Below are positions 15,845-24,118 of a DNA stretch of 24,405 bases, piece after piece. The position numbers and the translations under genes are program-made. Each line of letters opens with the position of its first letter. Position 1 is the stretch's first letter. Source of the DNA: Alphaproteobacteria bacterium (GTDB taxonomy: Bacteria > Pseudomonadota > Alphaproteobacteria > Micavibrionales > Micavibrionaceae); contig JAUILO010000013.1 in the NCBI GenBank assembly GCA_030432775.1, positions 1 to 24,405 on the forward strand. Reading direction: 5' to 3'. A model generated the notes under the pieces. It was not told the origin of the DNA and did no database searches. It worked only from the letters and a program-made list of their open reading frames with translations.

Positions 15845-17260
15845 CTATGGTTTACTGACAGTACCCCCTCCCAGGGCGCGGTATAGATTTACCAAATTAC
15901 TTAATCTTTGTTGTTCGATTTGGATTTCATTCTGCTGATATGTATAAAGTTCGCGCTGTGAATCAAGTACACTCAAGAAACTATCGATACCTGATTTATA
16001 ACGTGCTTGTGATATGTCATAAACTTTCTGAGCAGCAGAAACCAAGCGCCGTTGTGACTTTAACTGCTCCTCAAGAGTTGCACGCGCCGCAAGCTCATCC
16101 GCGACGTCACGGAAAGCAACTTGCACCGTCTTCTCATAATTCACAATCGCTTTCTCTCTACGAACTTTTGCGAGATCTAAGTTGGCTTTATTACGACCGC
16201 CTTGAAAAATCGGCAATGTAATACTAGGCAAAAAGGCCCATGCCCCGCCTGCGCCACTCGTAAACAGGTCACCAAGACTTTGACTTGCAAAGCCTGCAGT
16301 GCCGGTTAGTGTTATACTGGGGAAGAACGCTGCACGCGCCGCACCAATATCGGCATTTCTCGCCAACAGTTCAAGCTCGGCTTGGCGGATATCAGGACGC
16401 AGCAACAAAACCTCCGACGGCAATCCTGATGCTAGATTATCAAGCAATTGAACGTCATCCAAAGTAATAACAGGCAAAACACTTTCATCTTGCGGGATAC
16501 CCATCAACAGGAATAAAGCATTTTTGTCCTGCGCCACAAGACGTTTATACAAATGCATATTCACACGCGCTGTTTCCACAGCAGTTTGTGCACGCGCAAC
16601 ATCTTGCTCTGTTGACACTCCTTTATCCAAACTTTGCGATAAAATCTCGTAAGTGCTGTTTTGTGCTTTTAATGTCTTTTCAGTCAGGGTTAAGAGCTTC
16701 TGATCACTTAAAAGCTGCAAATATGCGTTCGCTGTTTCTGCAATCAATGCATTACGAACAACGATCATAGCCTCTTCGGTAGCAAGATACTCATTAAGAG
16801 CGGACTCATTATTACTTCTTATCTTTCCGAAAAGATCGATTTCATAGGACGCTACGCCAATATTGGCCTCATAAACCTCTGACTTAATCGCACGTCCGGT
16901 TGCACTCGTATCGTCAGTATTACGAGAAATCGTACCATCACCATTTGCATTAACAGAAGGCAAGAGATCTGCACGTTCTATTCTGTACAGGGCGCGCGCT
17001 TCCTCAATATTTAATGCGGCAGTGCGCAGATCTTTATTATTATCCAGAGCCGTTTGAATGACCTGCGACAATTCAGGAGATTGAAAGAAGGTGTTCCAAT
17101 GTAACTGTGCCGCGACAGAATCACCAATGACCGCTTCATACCCGGGAACATTACTCCATGCAGTTGCCACAGATAACTCAGGTCGTTGATAGTCAGGAGT
17201 CATAGTACAACCGCCCAAAACGCTACTTGCCAACATAAGTGTCAATATTTTATTTTTCAT
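15845..17260 (-). CDS. RND efflux outer-membrane channel lipoprotein (NodT/OprM family)
   Basis: This 471-residue protein forms the outer-membrane channel of the tripartite pump. The signal peptide ends in a lipobox (SSVLGGC, lipidated Cys18). It is followed by the family opening TPDYQRPELSV and two outer-membrane-factor repeats: NKDLRTAALNIEEARALYRIE in the first half, DIRQAELELLARNADIGAARA in the second. The end (LYRALGGG) is typical of NodT proteins. Length is normal and the gene is intact. Its ATG overlaps the end of the pump gene by 11 bases, so the two are translationally coupled. A good ribosome-binding site (AAGGTG) lies inside the pump gene. It could also serve the type I secreted adhesin, but type I systems usually use a TolC-type channel, so this is only a possibility. 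Confidence 0.93.
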   Translation of the reverse strand: MKNKILTLMLASSVLGGCTMTPDYQRPELSVATAWSNVPGYEAVIGDSVAAQLHWNTFFQSPELSQVIQTALDNNKDLRTAALNIEEARALYRIERADLLPSVNANGDGTISRNTDDTSATGRAIKSEVYEANIGVASYEIDLFGKIRSNNESALNEYLATEEAMIVVRNALIAETANAYLQLLSDQKLLTLTEKTLKAQNSTYEILSQSLDKGVSTEQDVARAQTAVETARVNMHLYKRLVAQDKNALFLLMGIPQDESVLPVITLDDVQLLDNLASGLPSEVLLLRPDIRQAELELLARNADIGAARAAFFPSITLTGTAGFASQSLGDLFTSGAGGAWAFLPSITLPIFQGGRNKANLDLAKVRREKAIVNYEKTVQVAFRDVADELAARATLEEQLKSQRRLVSAAQKVYDISQARYKSGIDSFLSVLDSQRELYTYQQNEIQIEQQRLSNLVNLYRALGGGTVSKP

Positions 17261-20200
17261 GATCGATCACCTTTTTATCATCAGATCGCTTAACAGAATC
17301 ACCATGGAATACTTTTTCCACCAAGACATAGAATAACGGAACAAAGAAAATTGCCAAGAACGTTGCTCCGGCCATACCGCCCATCACGGCAATTCCGATT
17401 GCATTCTGACTGGCTGCACCTGCACCATCAGCCAAAGCAAGCGGAGTAACACCAAGCATAAATGCCATGGATGTCATGATAATCGGACGAAAACGTTGCT
17501 TCGCGGCAATGGATACGGCCTCTATCAAATCGTAACCTTGCTCCTTCAGGTCTTTAGCAAATTCAACAATAAGAATGGCATTCTTAGACGCCAGCCCCAC
17601 CGTTGTTAACAACGCTACCTGCAAGTAAACATCATTTGGAAGACCAAAGACATAAGCCGCAACAGCAGCACCTAAAACACCCATAGGAACAACCATAATA
17701 ACCGCAAACGGCACCGCCCAGCTTTCATAGAGAGCCGCAAGACATAAGAAGACAATCAAAACTGACAGAGCATAGAGTGCCGGCGCTTGCGCACCTGACT
17801 GACGCTCTTCATACGACAAACCGTACCACTCCAGACCAATTCCTTCAGGCAAGCTATCAACAATCTGCTGGATTTCCTCCATGGCAACACCTGTACTGAT
17901 ACCCGTTGCTGGTGATCCCTGAATGTTAATCGACGCATTACCATTAAAACGCTCAAGCTTAGGCGAACCGTAAGTCCACTCAACATTCGCAAACGTATTA
18001 AATGCAACCATTTCACCCTGATCGTTACGTACATACCAATTGTACAAATCTTCTGGCATCATTCTGTGCGGTGCATCTGCCTGAAGATAAACACGCTTGA
18101 TACGGCCTTTATCTACAAAGTCATTAACGTAACTTGAACCCCAAGCAATCTGCAGTGTTCGGTTGATATCGCTCAATGATAATCCCAATGCTGATGCCTT
18201 TTCACTATCAATATTAATTTTGAATTGTGGCACATCACTTAGACCGTTCGGACGCACGCCCGTTAATTTTTCGTTTTGTGCAGCTGCACCCAAAACTTGG
18301 TTTCGTGCATTCATTAAGGCTTCATGTCCCAGACCTCCGCGGTCAATTAATTGGAAGTCAAAACCAGAGGAGTTACCCAATTCACGGATAGGCGGAGGGA
18401 AGAAAGCAAAAGCCATCGCATCTTTAATCTGGGACAACGCACCACCTGCTTCGCCTGCTACGGCGAATACGCTTTGGTCTTCACCTTTACGCTCTTCCCA
18501 GTCCTTCAGGCCAACAAAACCGAAAGCTGCATTTTGTGCAGAACCGGCAAAACTAAACCCTACAACGGTAAATAAATGTTCGACCGTATCCGATTGCTGA
18601 TCAAGGAAGTAATCCTCAACTTGCTTAACAGATTCAAGGGTACGCCCGGCCGTAGCACTCGGAGGTGTGTTCACCATTAAGTACATTGAGCCCTGATCTT
18701 CATCAGGCAAGAATGAGCCTGGTAGCTGCATGAATATAACAACAAGGCCGCCTACCAAAACAACATAAACCATAAAGAAACGGAATGTACGCTTTGCCAT
18801 ATAAGATGCAGTCGTCTGATAACCGTCTCGCCCTTTATTGAAATATTTATTAAATGAAGCAAAGAACCCTTTTTCTGATCTGCGCTTCTCACCTTTTTCA
18901 TGCTTCAATAAAGTTGCACATAGAGACGGAGCGAGCACCAGTGCAACAACAACGGACAAAGCCATTGCTGCCACAATAGTAATCGAAAACTGCCTGTAAA
19001 TCGCGCCTGCAGACCCACTGAAGAACGCCATAGGTACAAACACAGTCGATAAAACAACCGCGATACCAATCAACGCACCCGTAATCTGATCCATAGATTT
19101 CTTTGTTGCTTCTTTTGGCGACAGGTCTTCCTCGCTCATAACCCGTTCAACGTTCTCAACAACCACAATCGCATCATCAACCAACAAACCGATTGCAAGC
19201 ACCATAGCAAACATGGTCAAAACGTTGATGGAAAAACCAAATGCCAGCAAAACCGCAAAAGTCCCGAGCAAAACAACAGGAACCGCAATTGTAGGAATCA
19301 GCGTAGCGCGCAGATTCTGCAAAAACAGCAACATCACGAAAAAGACCAGAACAACCGCCTCGATTAGGGTATGAACGACAGATTCAATAGACAGCTCAAT
19401 AAATGGCGTTGCGTCCAGCGGATAAACGATTTTCACACCTTCAGGCATAAACTCCGCTAATTCAGCAACCTTTTCCTTTACAAGCTCCGCTGTTTCCAGT
19501 GCATTTGCACCTGTCGCCAATGTAATCGCCATGCCTGATGCGGGCATTCTGCGATAACGCACAATACGGTCATAACTTTCAGACCCTAATTCTAATGTCG
19601 CAACATCCTTCAATCGAACCTGAGAACCGTCGGTGTTCACACGCAGGACAATACGCTCAAAATCTTCAACCGTTTCCAGTCTGGCTTGCGCCTTCACAGT
19701 CGCATTAATTTGTTGAGTATCAATGGCAGGCATACCACCGAGTTGACCTGCAGAAATATCAGTATTTTGTACCTGAATAGCGCTTTGAACATCAATAGGC
19801 GTCAAATTGTAACTATAGAGCTTTGCAGGGTCGAGCCATATACGCATAGCGTGCTGATCCCCGAACACACGTACATTACCAACACCACTGACACGTGAAA
19901 GCGGTTCTCTGAACGTACTGACAAGCATGTCACCAAGCTCACCCTGATCCATGCTGCCATCTTCAGCATATACACCAACAACCAATAAGAAGCTGTCATT
20001 CGATTTGGTAACCGTCACACCAAGCGCCTGAACCTCTTGAGGAAGCTGAGTTACAGCACCCTGCACTTTATTCTGGGTTTGAACCTGCGCAATATCAGGG
20101 TCAGCTTCAGGTTCAAAAGTCAGTGTAATCGTCATAGAGCCATCAGCACTACTGGACGTGAAGTAACGCAAATTATCAATACCTGTCAGCCGTTGTTCAA

Positions 20201-20393
20201 TCACCTGCGTGACCGAATTTTCAACCGTTTCTGCGGAAGCACCGGGATAAGACGCATTAATCGCAACCGTCGGGGGGGCAACTTTCGGATATTGCTCGAT
20301 AGGCAAAGAGCGAATAGACAGCACCCCCGCCAACATAATAATGATTGCTATAACCCATGCAAATACAGGGCGATCAATAAAAAAACGTGCCAT
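17250..20393 (-). CDS. RND multidrug efflux pump, HAE1 family (AcrB/MexB-like)
   Basis: This 1047-residue inner-membrane protein is the proton-driven pump that takes drugs from the periplasm and membrane. It begins with the canonical MARFFIDRPVFAWVIAIIIM, then LPIEQYPKVAPP and SYPGASAETVE. The paired aspartates of the proton relay are at 406-407 (LLVDDAIVVVENVERVM), matching D407/D408 of E. coli AcrB. The second membrane half carries GLASKNAILIVEFAKDL. Length matches AcrB (1049), and no stop or frameshift is seen. It is the middle gene of adaptor-pump-channel, starting 6 bases after the adaptor stop, with its ribosome-binding site (AAGGAG) inside the adaptor's last codons. Its substrates cannot be predicted from sequence alone. 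Confidence 0.96.
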   Translation of the reverse strand: MARFFIDRPVFAWVIAIIIMLAGVLSIRSLPIEQYPKVAPPTVAINASYPGASAETVENSVTQVIEQRLTGIDNLRYFTSSSADGSMTITLTFEPEADPDIAQVQTQNKVQGAVTQLPQEVQALGVTVTKSNDSFLLVVGVYAEDGSMDQGELGDMLVSTFREPLSRVSGVGNVRVFGDQHAMRIWLDPAKLYSYNLTPIDVQSAIQVQNTDISAGQLGGMPAIDTQQINATVKAQARLETVEDFERIVLRVNTDGSQVRLKDVATLELGSESYDRIVRYRRMPASGMAITLATGANALETAELVKEKVAELAEFMPEGVKIVYPLDATPFIELSIESVVHTLIEAVVLVFFVMLLFLQNLRATLIPTIAVPVVLLGTFAVLLAFGFSINVLTMFAMVLAIGLLVDDAIVVVENVERVMSEEDLSPKEATKKSMDQITGALIGIAVVLSTVFVPMAFFSGSAGAIYRQFSITIVAAMALSVVVALVLAPSLCATLLKHEKGEKRRSEKGFFASFNKYFNKGRDGYQTTASYMAKRTFRFFMVYVVLVGGLVVIFMQLPGSFLPDEDQGSMYLMVNTPPSATAGRTLESVKQVEDYFLDQQSDTVEHLFTVVGFSFAGSAQNAAFGFVGLKDWEERKGEDQSVFAVAGEAGGALSQIKDAMAFAFFPPPIRELGNSSGFDFQLIDRGGLGHEALMNARNQVLGAAAQNEKLTGVRPNGLSDVPQFKINIDSEKASALGLSLSDINRTLQIAWGSSYVNDFVDKGRIKRVYLQADAPHRMMPEDLYNWYVRNDQGEMVAFNTFANVEWTYGSPKLERFNGNASINIQGSPATGISTGVAMEEIQQIVDSLPEGIGLEWYGLSYEERQSGAQAPALYALSVLIVFLCLAALYESWAVPFAVIMVVPMGVLGAAVAAYVFGLPNDVYLQVALLTTVGLASKNAILIVEFAKDLKEQGYDLIEAVSIAAKQRFRPIIMTSMAFMLGVTPLALADGAGAASQNAIGIAVMGGMAGATFLAIFFVPLFYVLVEKVFHGDSVKRSDDKKVIDHEK

Positions 20394-20399
20394 GGGTGT

Positions 20400-21569
20400 T
20401 TACTCCTTATGCCCTGTTTGTGCTGCTTGTGCTTGCCCGTTCGGCGCCCACGGCGATGGTGACACAACTGATCCGGGGCCGACTTTTTGATATCCCTGCA
20501 CGATGACTTTATCACCTACGCTAAGACCTTCCGTAATGACCCAGCTGTCTTTATATGCACGTTCAACTTTAATATTTCTTGGCTGAGCCTTATTATTCGC
20601 ATCGACAACCCAAGCGGAAATACTGCCATCGGGACTTCGTATTGTGGCACGTTGAGGAACCAGAAGAACTGTATCTTCCCCAAGATTAAGATTTGCCCTT
20701 ACAAACAAGCCAGGCAGTAAAACAGAGTCAGGATTAGGAAACAACGCACGTAAAGTGATGGCGCCGGCCGTTTCGTTTACAGTAACCTCTGAGAACTTCA
20801 AAGTCCCTTCATGGGCATATTGCGTGTTCTTGTTGTCATCCATCACAAGCTTAACAGACGTAGACCCTTTACCAACCAACCGTGCACGCAATTGCATAGC
20901 ACTAGCACCAGATTGCTGCATATCCACATAAACAGGATTAAGTTGTGTAATAATCGCAAGATATTGAGATTGGTTCGCAGTCACCAACGCGCCTTCCGTT
21001 ACAATTGAACGACCGATACGACCAGCAATTGGCGCATAAACTTTTGTGTAATCAAGGTTAACCTGCGCGACGTCAACAGCAGCCTGCGCTACAGCAACGG
21101 CAGCCTTTGCCTGATCCAGCTCAGCAGTTACATCATCATATTCCTGCTCACTAACGGCATTAATTTTAACAAGATCTTTGTACCTTTGGGCGCGAGCTTC
21201 CACAGACTTGATATTCGCTTCCGCACTCTTCATATCCGCGATCGCACTATTCAAGGCAGCGCGATAGCGCGCATCATCAATCTGATAGAGCTGCTGACCT
21301 TTTTCAACTGTTGCACCCTCCTCAAACAAGCGCTCAGTAATAATACCATCGACTTGCGGGCGAACCTGAGACTGTCTGTACGGCGTAATACGTCCCGGAA
21401 GCTCATGCGTAAACGTAACCTTTTGCTTCTCCAAGGTTAAAACAGCGACAGACTGCGGCCCACCCATATGCCTCTCTGATCCAGCCTCATCTCCACTATG
21501 TGAAGATTTCCAATACCAACCCGCACCGGCAAGCACGACCAAGACAAACACGATTATAAACTTCTTCAT
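20400..21569 (-). CDS. RND efflux periplasmic adaptor (AcrA/MexA-like membrane fusion protein)
   Basis: This 389-residue adaptor links pump and channel. I chose ATG 21569 because AAAAGG lies 8 bases upstream and the product begins MKKFIIVFVLVVLAGAGWYW, a membrane anchor. An in-frame ATG at 21644 would lie inside the operator and add an unrelated 25-residue extension. Domains in order: barrel-sandwich/lipoyl (GRITPYRQSQVRPQVDG, then TVEKGQQLYQIDDARYRAAL), alpha-helical hairpin, second lipoyl half (NLDYTKVYAPIAGRIGRS), beta-barrel, and membrane-proximal domain (RNIKVERAYKDSWVITEGLS, then GDKVIVQGYQKV). No lipobox Cys is present, unlike E. coli AcrA. It is the first gene of the operon adaptor-pump-channel-TetR and is transcribed from the promoter covered by the palindromic operator. 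Confidence 0.94.
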   Translation of the reverse strand: MKKFIIVFVLVVLAGAGWYWKSSHSGDEAGSERHMGGPQSVAVLTLEKQKVTFTHELPGRITPYRQSQVRPQVDGIITERLFEEGATVEKGQQLYQIDDARYRAALNSAIADMKSAEANIKSVEARAQRYKDLVKINAVSEQEYDDVTAELDQAKAAVAVAQAAVDVAQVNLDYTKVYAPIAGRIGRSIVTEGALVTANQSQYLAIITQLNPVYVDMQQSGASAMQLRARLVGKGSTSVKLVMDDNKNTQYAHEGTLKFSEVTVNETAGAITLRALFPNPDSVLLPGLFVRANLNLGEDTVLLVPQRATIRSPDGSISAWVVDANNKAQPRNIKVERAYKDSWVITEGLSVGDKVIVQGYQKVGPGSVVSPSPWAPNGQAQAAQTGHKE

Positions 21570-21603
21570 TACCAAGACCTTTTGTGTACAAAAATCAAAA
21601 AAC

Positions 21604-21632
21604 TGGACATTACATTTTTCAACAGCTATATT
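21604..21632 (+). promoter_or_regulatory. Promoter for the divergent TetR/AcrR gene
   Basis: TGGACA (21604-21609), 17 bases, TATATT (21627-21632). Predicted start near 21639, inside the palindrome at 21637-21654, so binding there should repress the regulator's own gene. Confidence 0.6.
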
Positions 21633-21635
21633 TTT

Positions 21636-21664
21636 AACATACATTCATGTATGTATATAGTCAA
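21636..21664 (-). promoter_or_regulatory. Promoter for the efflux operon
   Basis: On the minus strand, TTGACT (21664-21659), 17 bases, TATGTT (21641-21636). The palindrome at 21637-21654 covers the -10 box and most of the spacer. A bound repressor would block RNA polymerase. Confidence 0.65.
21637..21654. promoter_or_regulatory. AcrR-like palindromic operator
   Basis: ACATACAT, TC, ATGTATGT form a perfect 8-bp inverted repeat. The E. coli AcrR operator has the same outer arms (ACATACAT and ATGTATGT) with a wider centre. It overlaps the promoters of both the efflux operon and the divergent TetR gene, the usual layout for local repression of an RND operon. Confidence 0.75.
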
Positions 21665-21685
21665 GAAAAGGATTGCAAGCACTTT

Positions 21686-22300
21686 ATGAGACGTAAAAAA
21701 GAAGACGCAGAACAAACCCGCCAAAACATCCTGAAAGCAGCAGCGAAGATATTCTCTGACAAAGGGTTTGCGCGCAGCACACTCGATGAGATAGCCAAAG
21801 CCGCAAAAGTAACCAGGGGCGCAATATATTGGCATTTCGAAAACAAAACCGAGATATACAAGGCGCTACATGAAGACCTTCACAGGCCTTTTATTGATAT
21901 GATGTTTGAAGATTTAGAGAATGACCACCCTGCTCCACTAATGCAGCTCCGAGAGTTCACAATTAAGATCCTTTTGGATTTAGAGAACGATGAACAGAAA
22001 CGCCAATCTCTTACCCTGTTTCTGATGCGTAACAACTACACCGGAGAGTTAGCGCATCTTAAAGAAGGTCACCTTGCAAAAAAAGCGGAGTCTCAAAATG
22101 CCCTTGCTCAATATTTTTTAAAGGCAAAAGCAAGCGGAGAGCTTTCAAAAAACGCTGATCATGACTTTTTAGCTGAAGCATGGGGCTGCTATATCAGGGG
22201 CATTTTATTTGAATATCTTAGCGACACTGAAAACTTCATGCTGTCGGAAAAGGTGCCGAAGCTGATTGATATGTTTTTTAATATGCTCCACACAAAATAA
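21686..22300 (+). CDS. TetR/AcrR-family repressor of the efflux operon
   Basis: This is 204 residues from ATG 21686 (MRRKKEDAEQTRQNILKAAA). An in-frame ATG at 21647 is rejected because it lies within the operator, has no ribosome-binding site, and would leave a leader of only about 8 bases. AAAAGGA lies 13 bases before the chosen start, rather far. The HTH (STLDEIAKAAKVTRGAIYWHF then ENKTEIYKAL) is of the AcrR/MtrR/TtgR type, and the C-terminal domain (RGILFEYLSD) fits the same group. It is divergent from the adaptor gene across an 18-bp palindrome close to the E. coli AcrR site. It most likely represses both the pump operon and itself until a pump substrate binds. Confidence 0.92.
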   Translation: MRRKKEDAEQTRQNILKAAAKIFSDKGFARSTLDEIAKAAKVTRGAIYWHFENKTEIYKALHEDLHRPFIDMMFEDLENDHPAPLMQLREFTIKILLDLENDEQKRQSLTLFLMRNNYTGELAHLKEGHLAKKAESQNALAQYFLKAKASGELSKNADHDFLAEAWGCYIRGILFEYLSDTENFMLSEKVPKLIDMFFNMLHTK

Positions 22301-22486
22301 GAAACAAATCTCTACCAAAATAGGCTCTCCGTTAACTGTATCGGGGGTTACACCTGCACCCAGATTTTTAGTGGCATCTAAGGGGGATATAAAAGCCCGC
22401 TTTGATTTGCTAAATATGCTTAGTAACGGAAACCATAAGGTGCATGAATTTCTCAATTAACGCTTATTAAGGCTTGATATATAACC

Positions 22487-22498
22487 ACTCATATGAGT
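22487..22498. promoter_or_regulatory. Palindrome ACTCATATGAGT upstream of parA
   Basis: A perfect 12-bp palindrome 59 bases before parA. A one-base variant (ACTCAAATGAGT) lies at 23413-23424, just after the RHH gene, and half-sites ACTCAAGT and CACTCA occur near 22535 and 23443. This is a candidate centromere or operator for the ParA/RHH pair. Confidence 0.55.
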
Positions 22499-22517
22499 AA
22501 ATGTATATATCATGTAT

Positions 22518-22531
22518 TGTGTTTTAACACA
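22518..22531. promoter_or_regulatory. Inverted repeat TGTGTT-TT-AACACA upstream of parA
   Basis: Six-base arms with a two-base centre, 26 bases before the parA start. Possibly part of the parA operator; it is unrelated in sequence to the ACTCA palindromes. Confidence 0.35.
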
Positions 22532-22556
22532 TTAACTCAAGTAAGGATTTTTCTAT

Positions 22557-23210
22557 ATGCCCATCATTTCCATACTGAACCCTAAAGGTGGATGCGGTAA
22601 GACAACGCTCAGTACAAACTTAGCGCGTTATTACCATGACAAAGAATTTAAAACATTATTGGTCGATACAGACCCTCAAGGAAGTTCGAGCGATTGGCAT
22701 GCAGCCAGAGAAGATAATCCCCTCCCCTTCATTGCCTACAATAAGCCTGATAATTTAAAAGCACTTCCCGGAATAGCCGCGGCTTATGACATGGTTGTAA
22801 TTGACGGCGCTGCAAAACTTGAAGGCATGATGAGCGCAGTGATTAAAGTATCAGATGTAATTCTTATTCCCGTACAACCCAGCCCATATGATATTTGGGC
22901 AACGGCAGATCTTGTTGATCTTATAAAGGCACGTCAGAACGTCACTGAAGGTTTACCTAAAGCAGCCTTTGTCGTTTCTCGCGCGGTTAAACGAACATTA
23001 TTAGAGCGCGAAGTGGTTGATGCTCTCACGGAATATGACCTTCCGGTTTTTGAAAGCTGTACAACACAGCGCCAAGTTTACCCAAGAAGTGCCGCGCAAG
23101 GATTAAGTGTTTTTGACGGACTTACTGCCGTACAAGCACGCACTGAAATCAGATCTATCGCCGAAGAATTAAAGTCACTATACGAAGGGGAATATCGTCA
23201 TGTCGCTTAG
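22557..23210 (+). CDS. parA: ParA-family partition ATPase
   Basis: This 217-residue protein is a small ParA (type Ib size, without an N-terminal DNA-binding domain). The deviant Walker A motif is NPKGGCGKTT (residues 8-17, signature lysine K10). The Walker A' motif is VDTDPQGSSSDW (residues 36-47). The Walker B-like segment is MVVIDGAAKLE near residue 80. The end (SVFDGLTAVQARTEIRSIAEEL) is typical of small plasmid ParAs. It would bind the nucleoid in its ATP form and be stimulated by the centromere-bound partner. AAGGA lies 9 bases before the ATG. The downstream RHH gene overlaps it by 11 bases, the usual two-gene partition layout. It is not in an operon with repC, unlike RepABC. Confidence 0.93.
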   Translation: MPIISILNPKGGCGKTTLSTNLARYYHDKEFKTLLVDTDPQGSSSDWHAAREDNPLPFIAYNKPDNLKALPGIAAAYDMVVIDGAAKLEGMMSAVIKVSDVILIPVQPSPYDIWATADLVDLIKARQNVTEGLPKAAFVVSRAVKRTLLEREVVDALTEYDLPVFESCTTQRQVYPRSAAQGLSVFDGLTAVQARTEIRSIAEELKSLYEGEYRHVA

Positions 23211-23406
23211 TGCCAAAAGACCAAGTAAAACGATTAAAGAAAAACTGATGGAGGATGTAACAGATACCCCCTCCCCTAAAAAACGGCTCAATGTTGATTT
23301 TGACGTTTCACTTTATAAACAAATGAAGACCAAAGCCATTACAGAAGATCGTACCGTTGCCGATATCACGCGCGAACTTTGGGTTGAATATCTGAAAGAC
23401 AAATGA
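23200..23406 (+). CDS. Ribbon-helix-helix centromere-binding partner of ParA
   Basis: This 68-residue basic protein has a flexible N-terminus (residues 1-27, rich in K, S and T), as in ParG-type proteins, that could touch ParA. A ribbon-helix-helix follows: strand KRLNVDFDVSL (about 28-38), helix YKQMKTKAITE, turn, helix TVADITRELWVEYLKD. Its ATG lies inside the last codons of parA, so the two are coupled. Related palindromes on both sides of the pair are likely binding sites. Function by context is plasmid partition and repression of its own operon; the protein itself is too short to name with more precision. Confidence 0.82.
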   Translation: MSLSAKRPSKTIKEKLMEDVTDTPSPKKRLNVDFDVSLYKQMKTKAITEDRTVADITRELWVEYLKDK

Positions 23407-23412
23407 TTATTC

Positions 23413-23424
23413 ACTCAAATGAGT
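23413..23424. promoter_or_regulatory. Palindrome ACTCAAATGAGT downstream of the RHH gene
   Basis: Differs by one central base from the palindrome upstream of parA (22487-22498). It begins 7 bases after the RHH stop codon. It is followed by A's, not T's, on the plus strand, so it does not look like a terminator for the parA operon. Confidence 0.5.
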
Positions 23425-23446
23425 AAAAAATCATTTCATCAATCAC

Positions 23447-23836
23447 TCACCGTTTTACAATATTATCACGGATCCAATCGGCGAACGCCTCTTCGGCGAT
23501 TTCACCACTCGCAACCTCAAGCATCGTCAGAACACATGCACCATCATCAGCCATAAGTTCATAACCATTAAGCATGAGAAACAATTCGACAACAACAAAA
23601 GCCGTGCGCTTGTTTCCATCATTAAAAGGATGGTTTCTGGAAATACCATACCCATAAGATGCAGCGAGTTTTGCTATATCCGGCTCATTGTAATTAAATA
23701 AGTTTTGAGGACGTGCTAAAGCAGATTGCAAAAGTTTTAAATCTCTTGTTCCCTGTAACCCACCATGTTCTGCTATTTGCTCATCATGAATAGCATGAAC
23801 AACGCTTTCTAATATCCATTTATGAGATGTTGTCAT
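23447..23836 (-). CDS. doc: Death-on-curing (Doc/Fic-fold) toxin
   Basis: This 129-residue protein has the Doc active-site motif at residues 69-78 (HPFNDGNKRT), including the catalytic His69 and phosphate-binding Asn75/Lys76/Arg77. The size is that of phage P1 Doc (126), which phosphorylates EF-Tu and stops translation; the same activity is inferred here. The N-terminal GGLQGTRDLKLLQSAL and the ALARPQNLF segment are also typical of the family. The start ATG overlaps the stop of the antitoxin gene (ATGA), so the two are coupled. The antitoxin is of the AbrB type rather than the classic Phd. The pair is placed between the partition genes and repC and should kill or arrest plasmid-free cells. 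Confidence 0.93.
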   Translation of the reverse strand: MTTSHKWILESVVHAIHDEQIAEHGGLQGTRDLKLLQSALARPQNLFNYNEPDIAKLAASYGYGISRNHPFNDGNKRTAFVVVELFLMLNGYELMADDGACVLTMLEVASGEIAEEAFADWIRDNIVKR

Positions 23837-24054
23837 TTTGCAAGTTCATGCAACACATTACGACGTTTTTTCATGATCGCTCTGGCTGCATCCATTTGTT
23901 CACCAAACTCCGGGTCATATGGTGTAATACGATACCCTGATTGAGATTCAGTAACCCATAGCGCATCACCTTTATCTAATTTAAGATTAGCTAAAAGCTC
24001 TTTCGGTAAAACAACACCCAGAGAATTACCAATTTTTGTTACTTTAAGTTCCAT
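23833..24054 (-). CDS. AbrB/MazE/SpoVT-type antitoxin of the Doc toxin
   Basis: This is 73 residues from ATG 24054, giving MELKVTKIGNSLGVVLPKEL, the standard opening of AbrB-fold antitoxins. An in-frame ATG at 24066 would add MVNC, but GGTGA sits about 6 bases before 24054 and nothing useful precedes 24066. The swapped-hairpin DNA-binding domain spans residues 1-45. The C-terminal part (EFGEQMDAARAIMKKRRNVL) is the toxin-wrapping tail seen in Doc-associated partners. A palindrome lies over the promoter upstream, as expected for autoregulation. Confidence 0.9.
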   Translation of the reverse strand: MELKVTKIGNSLGVVLPKELLANLKLDKGDALWVTESQSGYRITPYDPEFGEQMDAARAIMKKRRNVLHELAK

Positions 24055-24087
24055 ACAGTTCACCATATTAAAATTCAGTTATTACAC

Positions 24088-24117
24088 ATGTTATAACATC
24101 TCTGGGGTTTTTGTCAA
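24088..24117 (-). promoter_or_regulatory. Toxin-antitoxin promoter with overlapping palindrome
   Basis: On the minus strand, TTGACA (24117-24112), 16 bases, TATAAC (24095-24090). The perfect palindrome ATGTTATAACAT (24088-24099) covers the -10 box and is the likely antitoxin operator. The promoter begins only 2 bases after the repC stop codon. Confidence 0.65.
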
Positions 24118-24118
24118 T

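Noticed and set aside
21570..21644. ATG 21644 as the adaptor start
   Set aside because: It lies in the operator, downstream of a -10 box it would almost overlap, and adds a non-family extension before the membrane anchor.
22266..22460. 64-codon plus-strand frame overlapping the end of the TetR/AcrR gene, and an opposing 83-codon minus-strand frame
   Set aside because: Both start or end inside a firm gene, lack ribosome-binding sites and match no family I recognise. A decayed gene end between 22301 and 22460 cannot be excluded.
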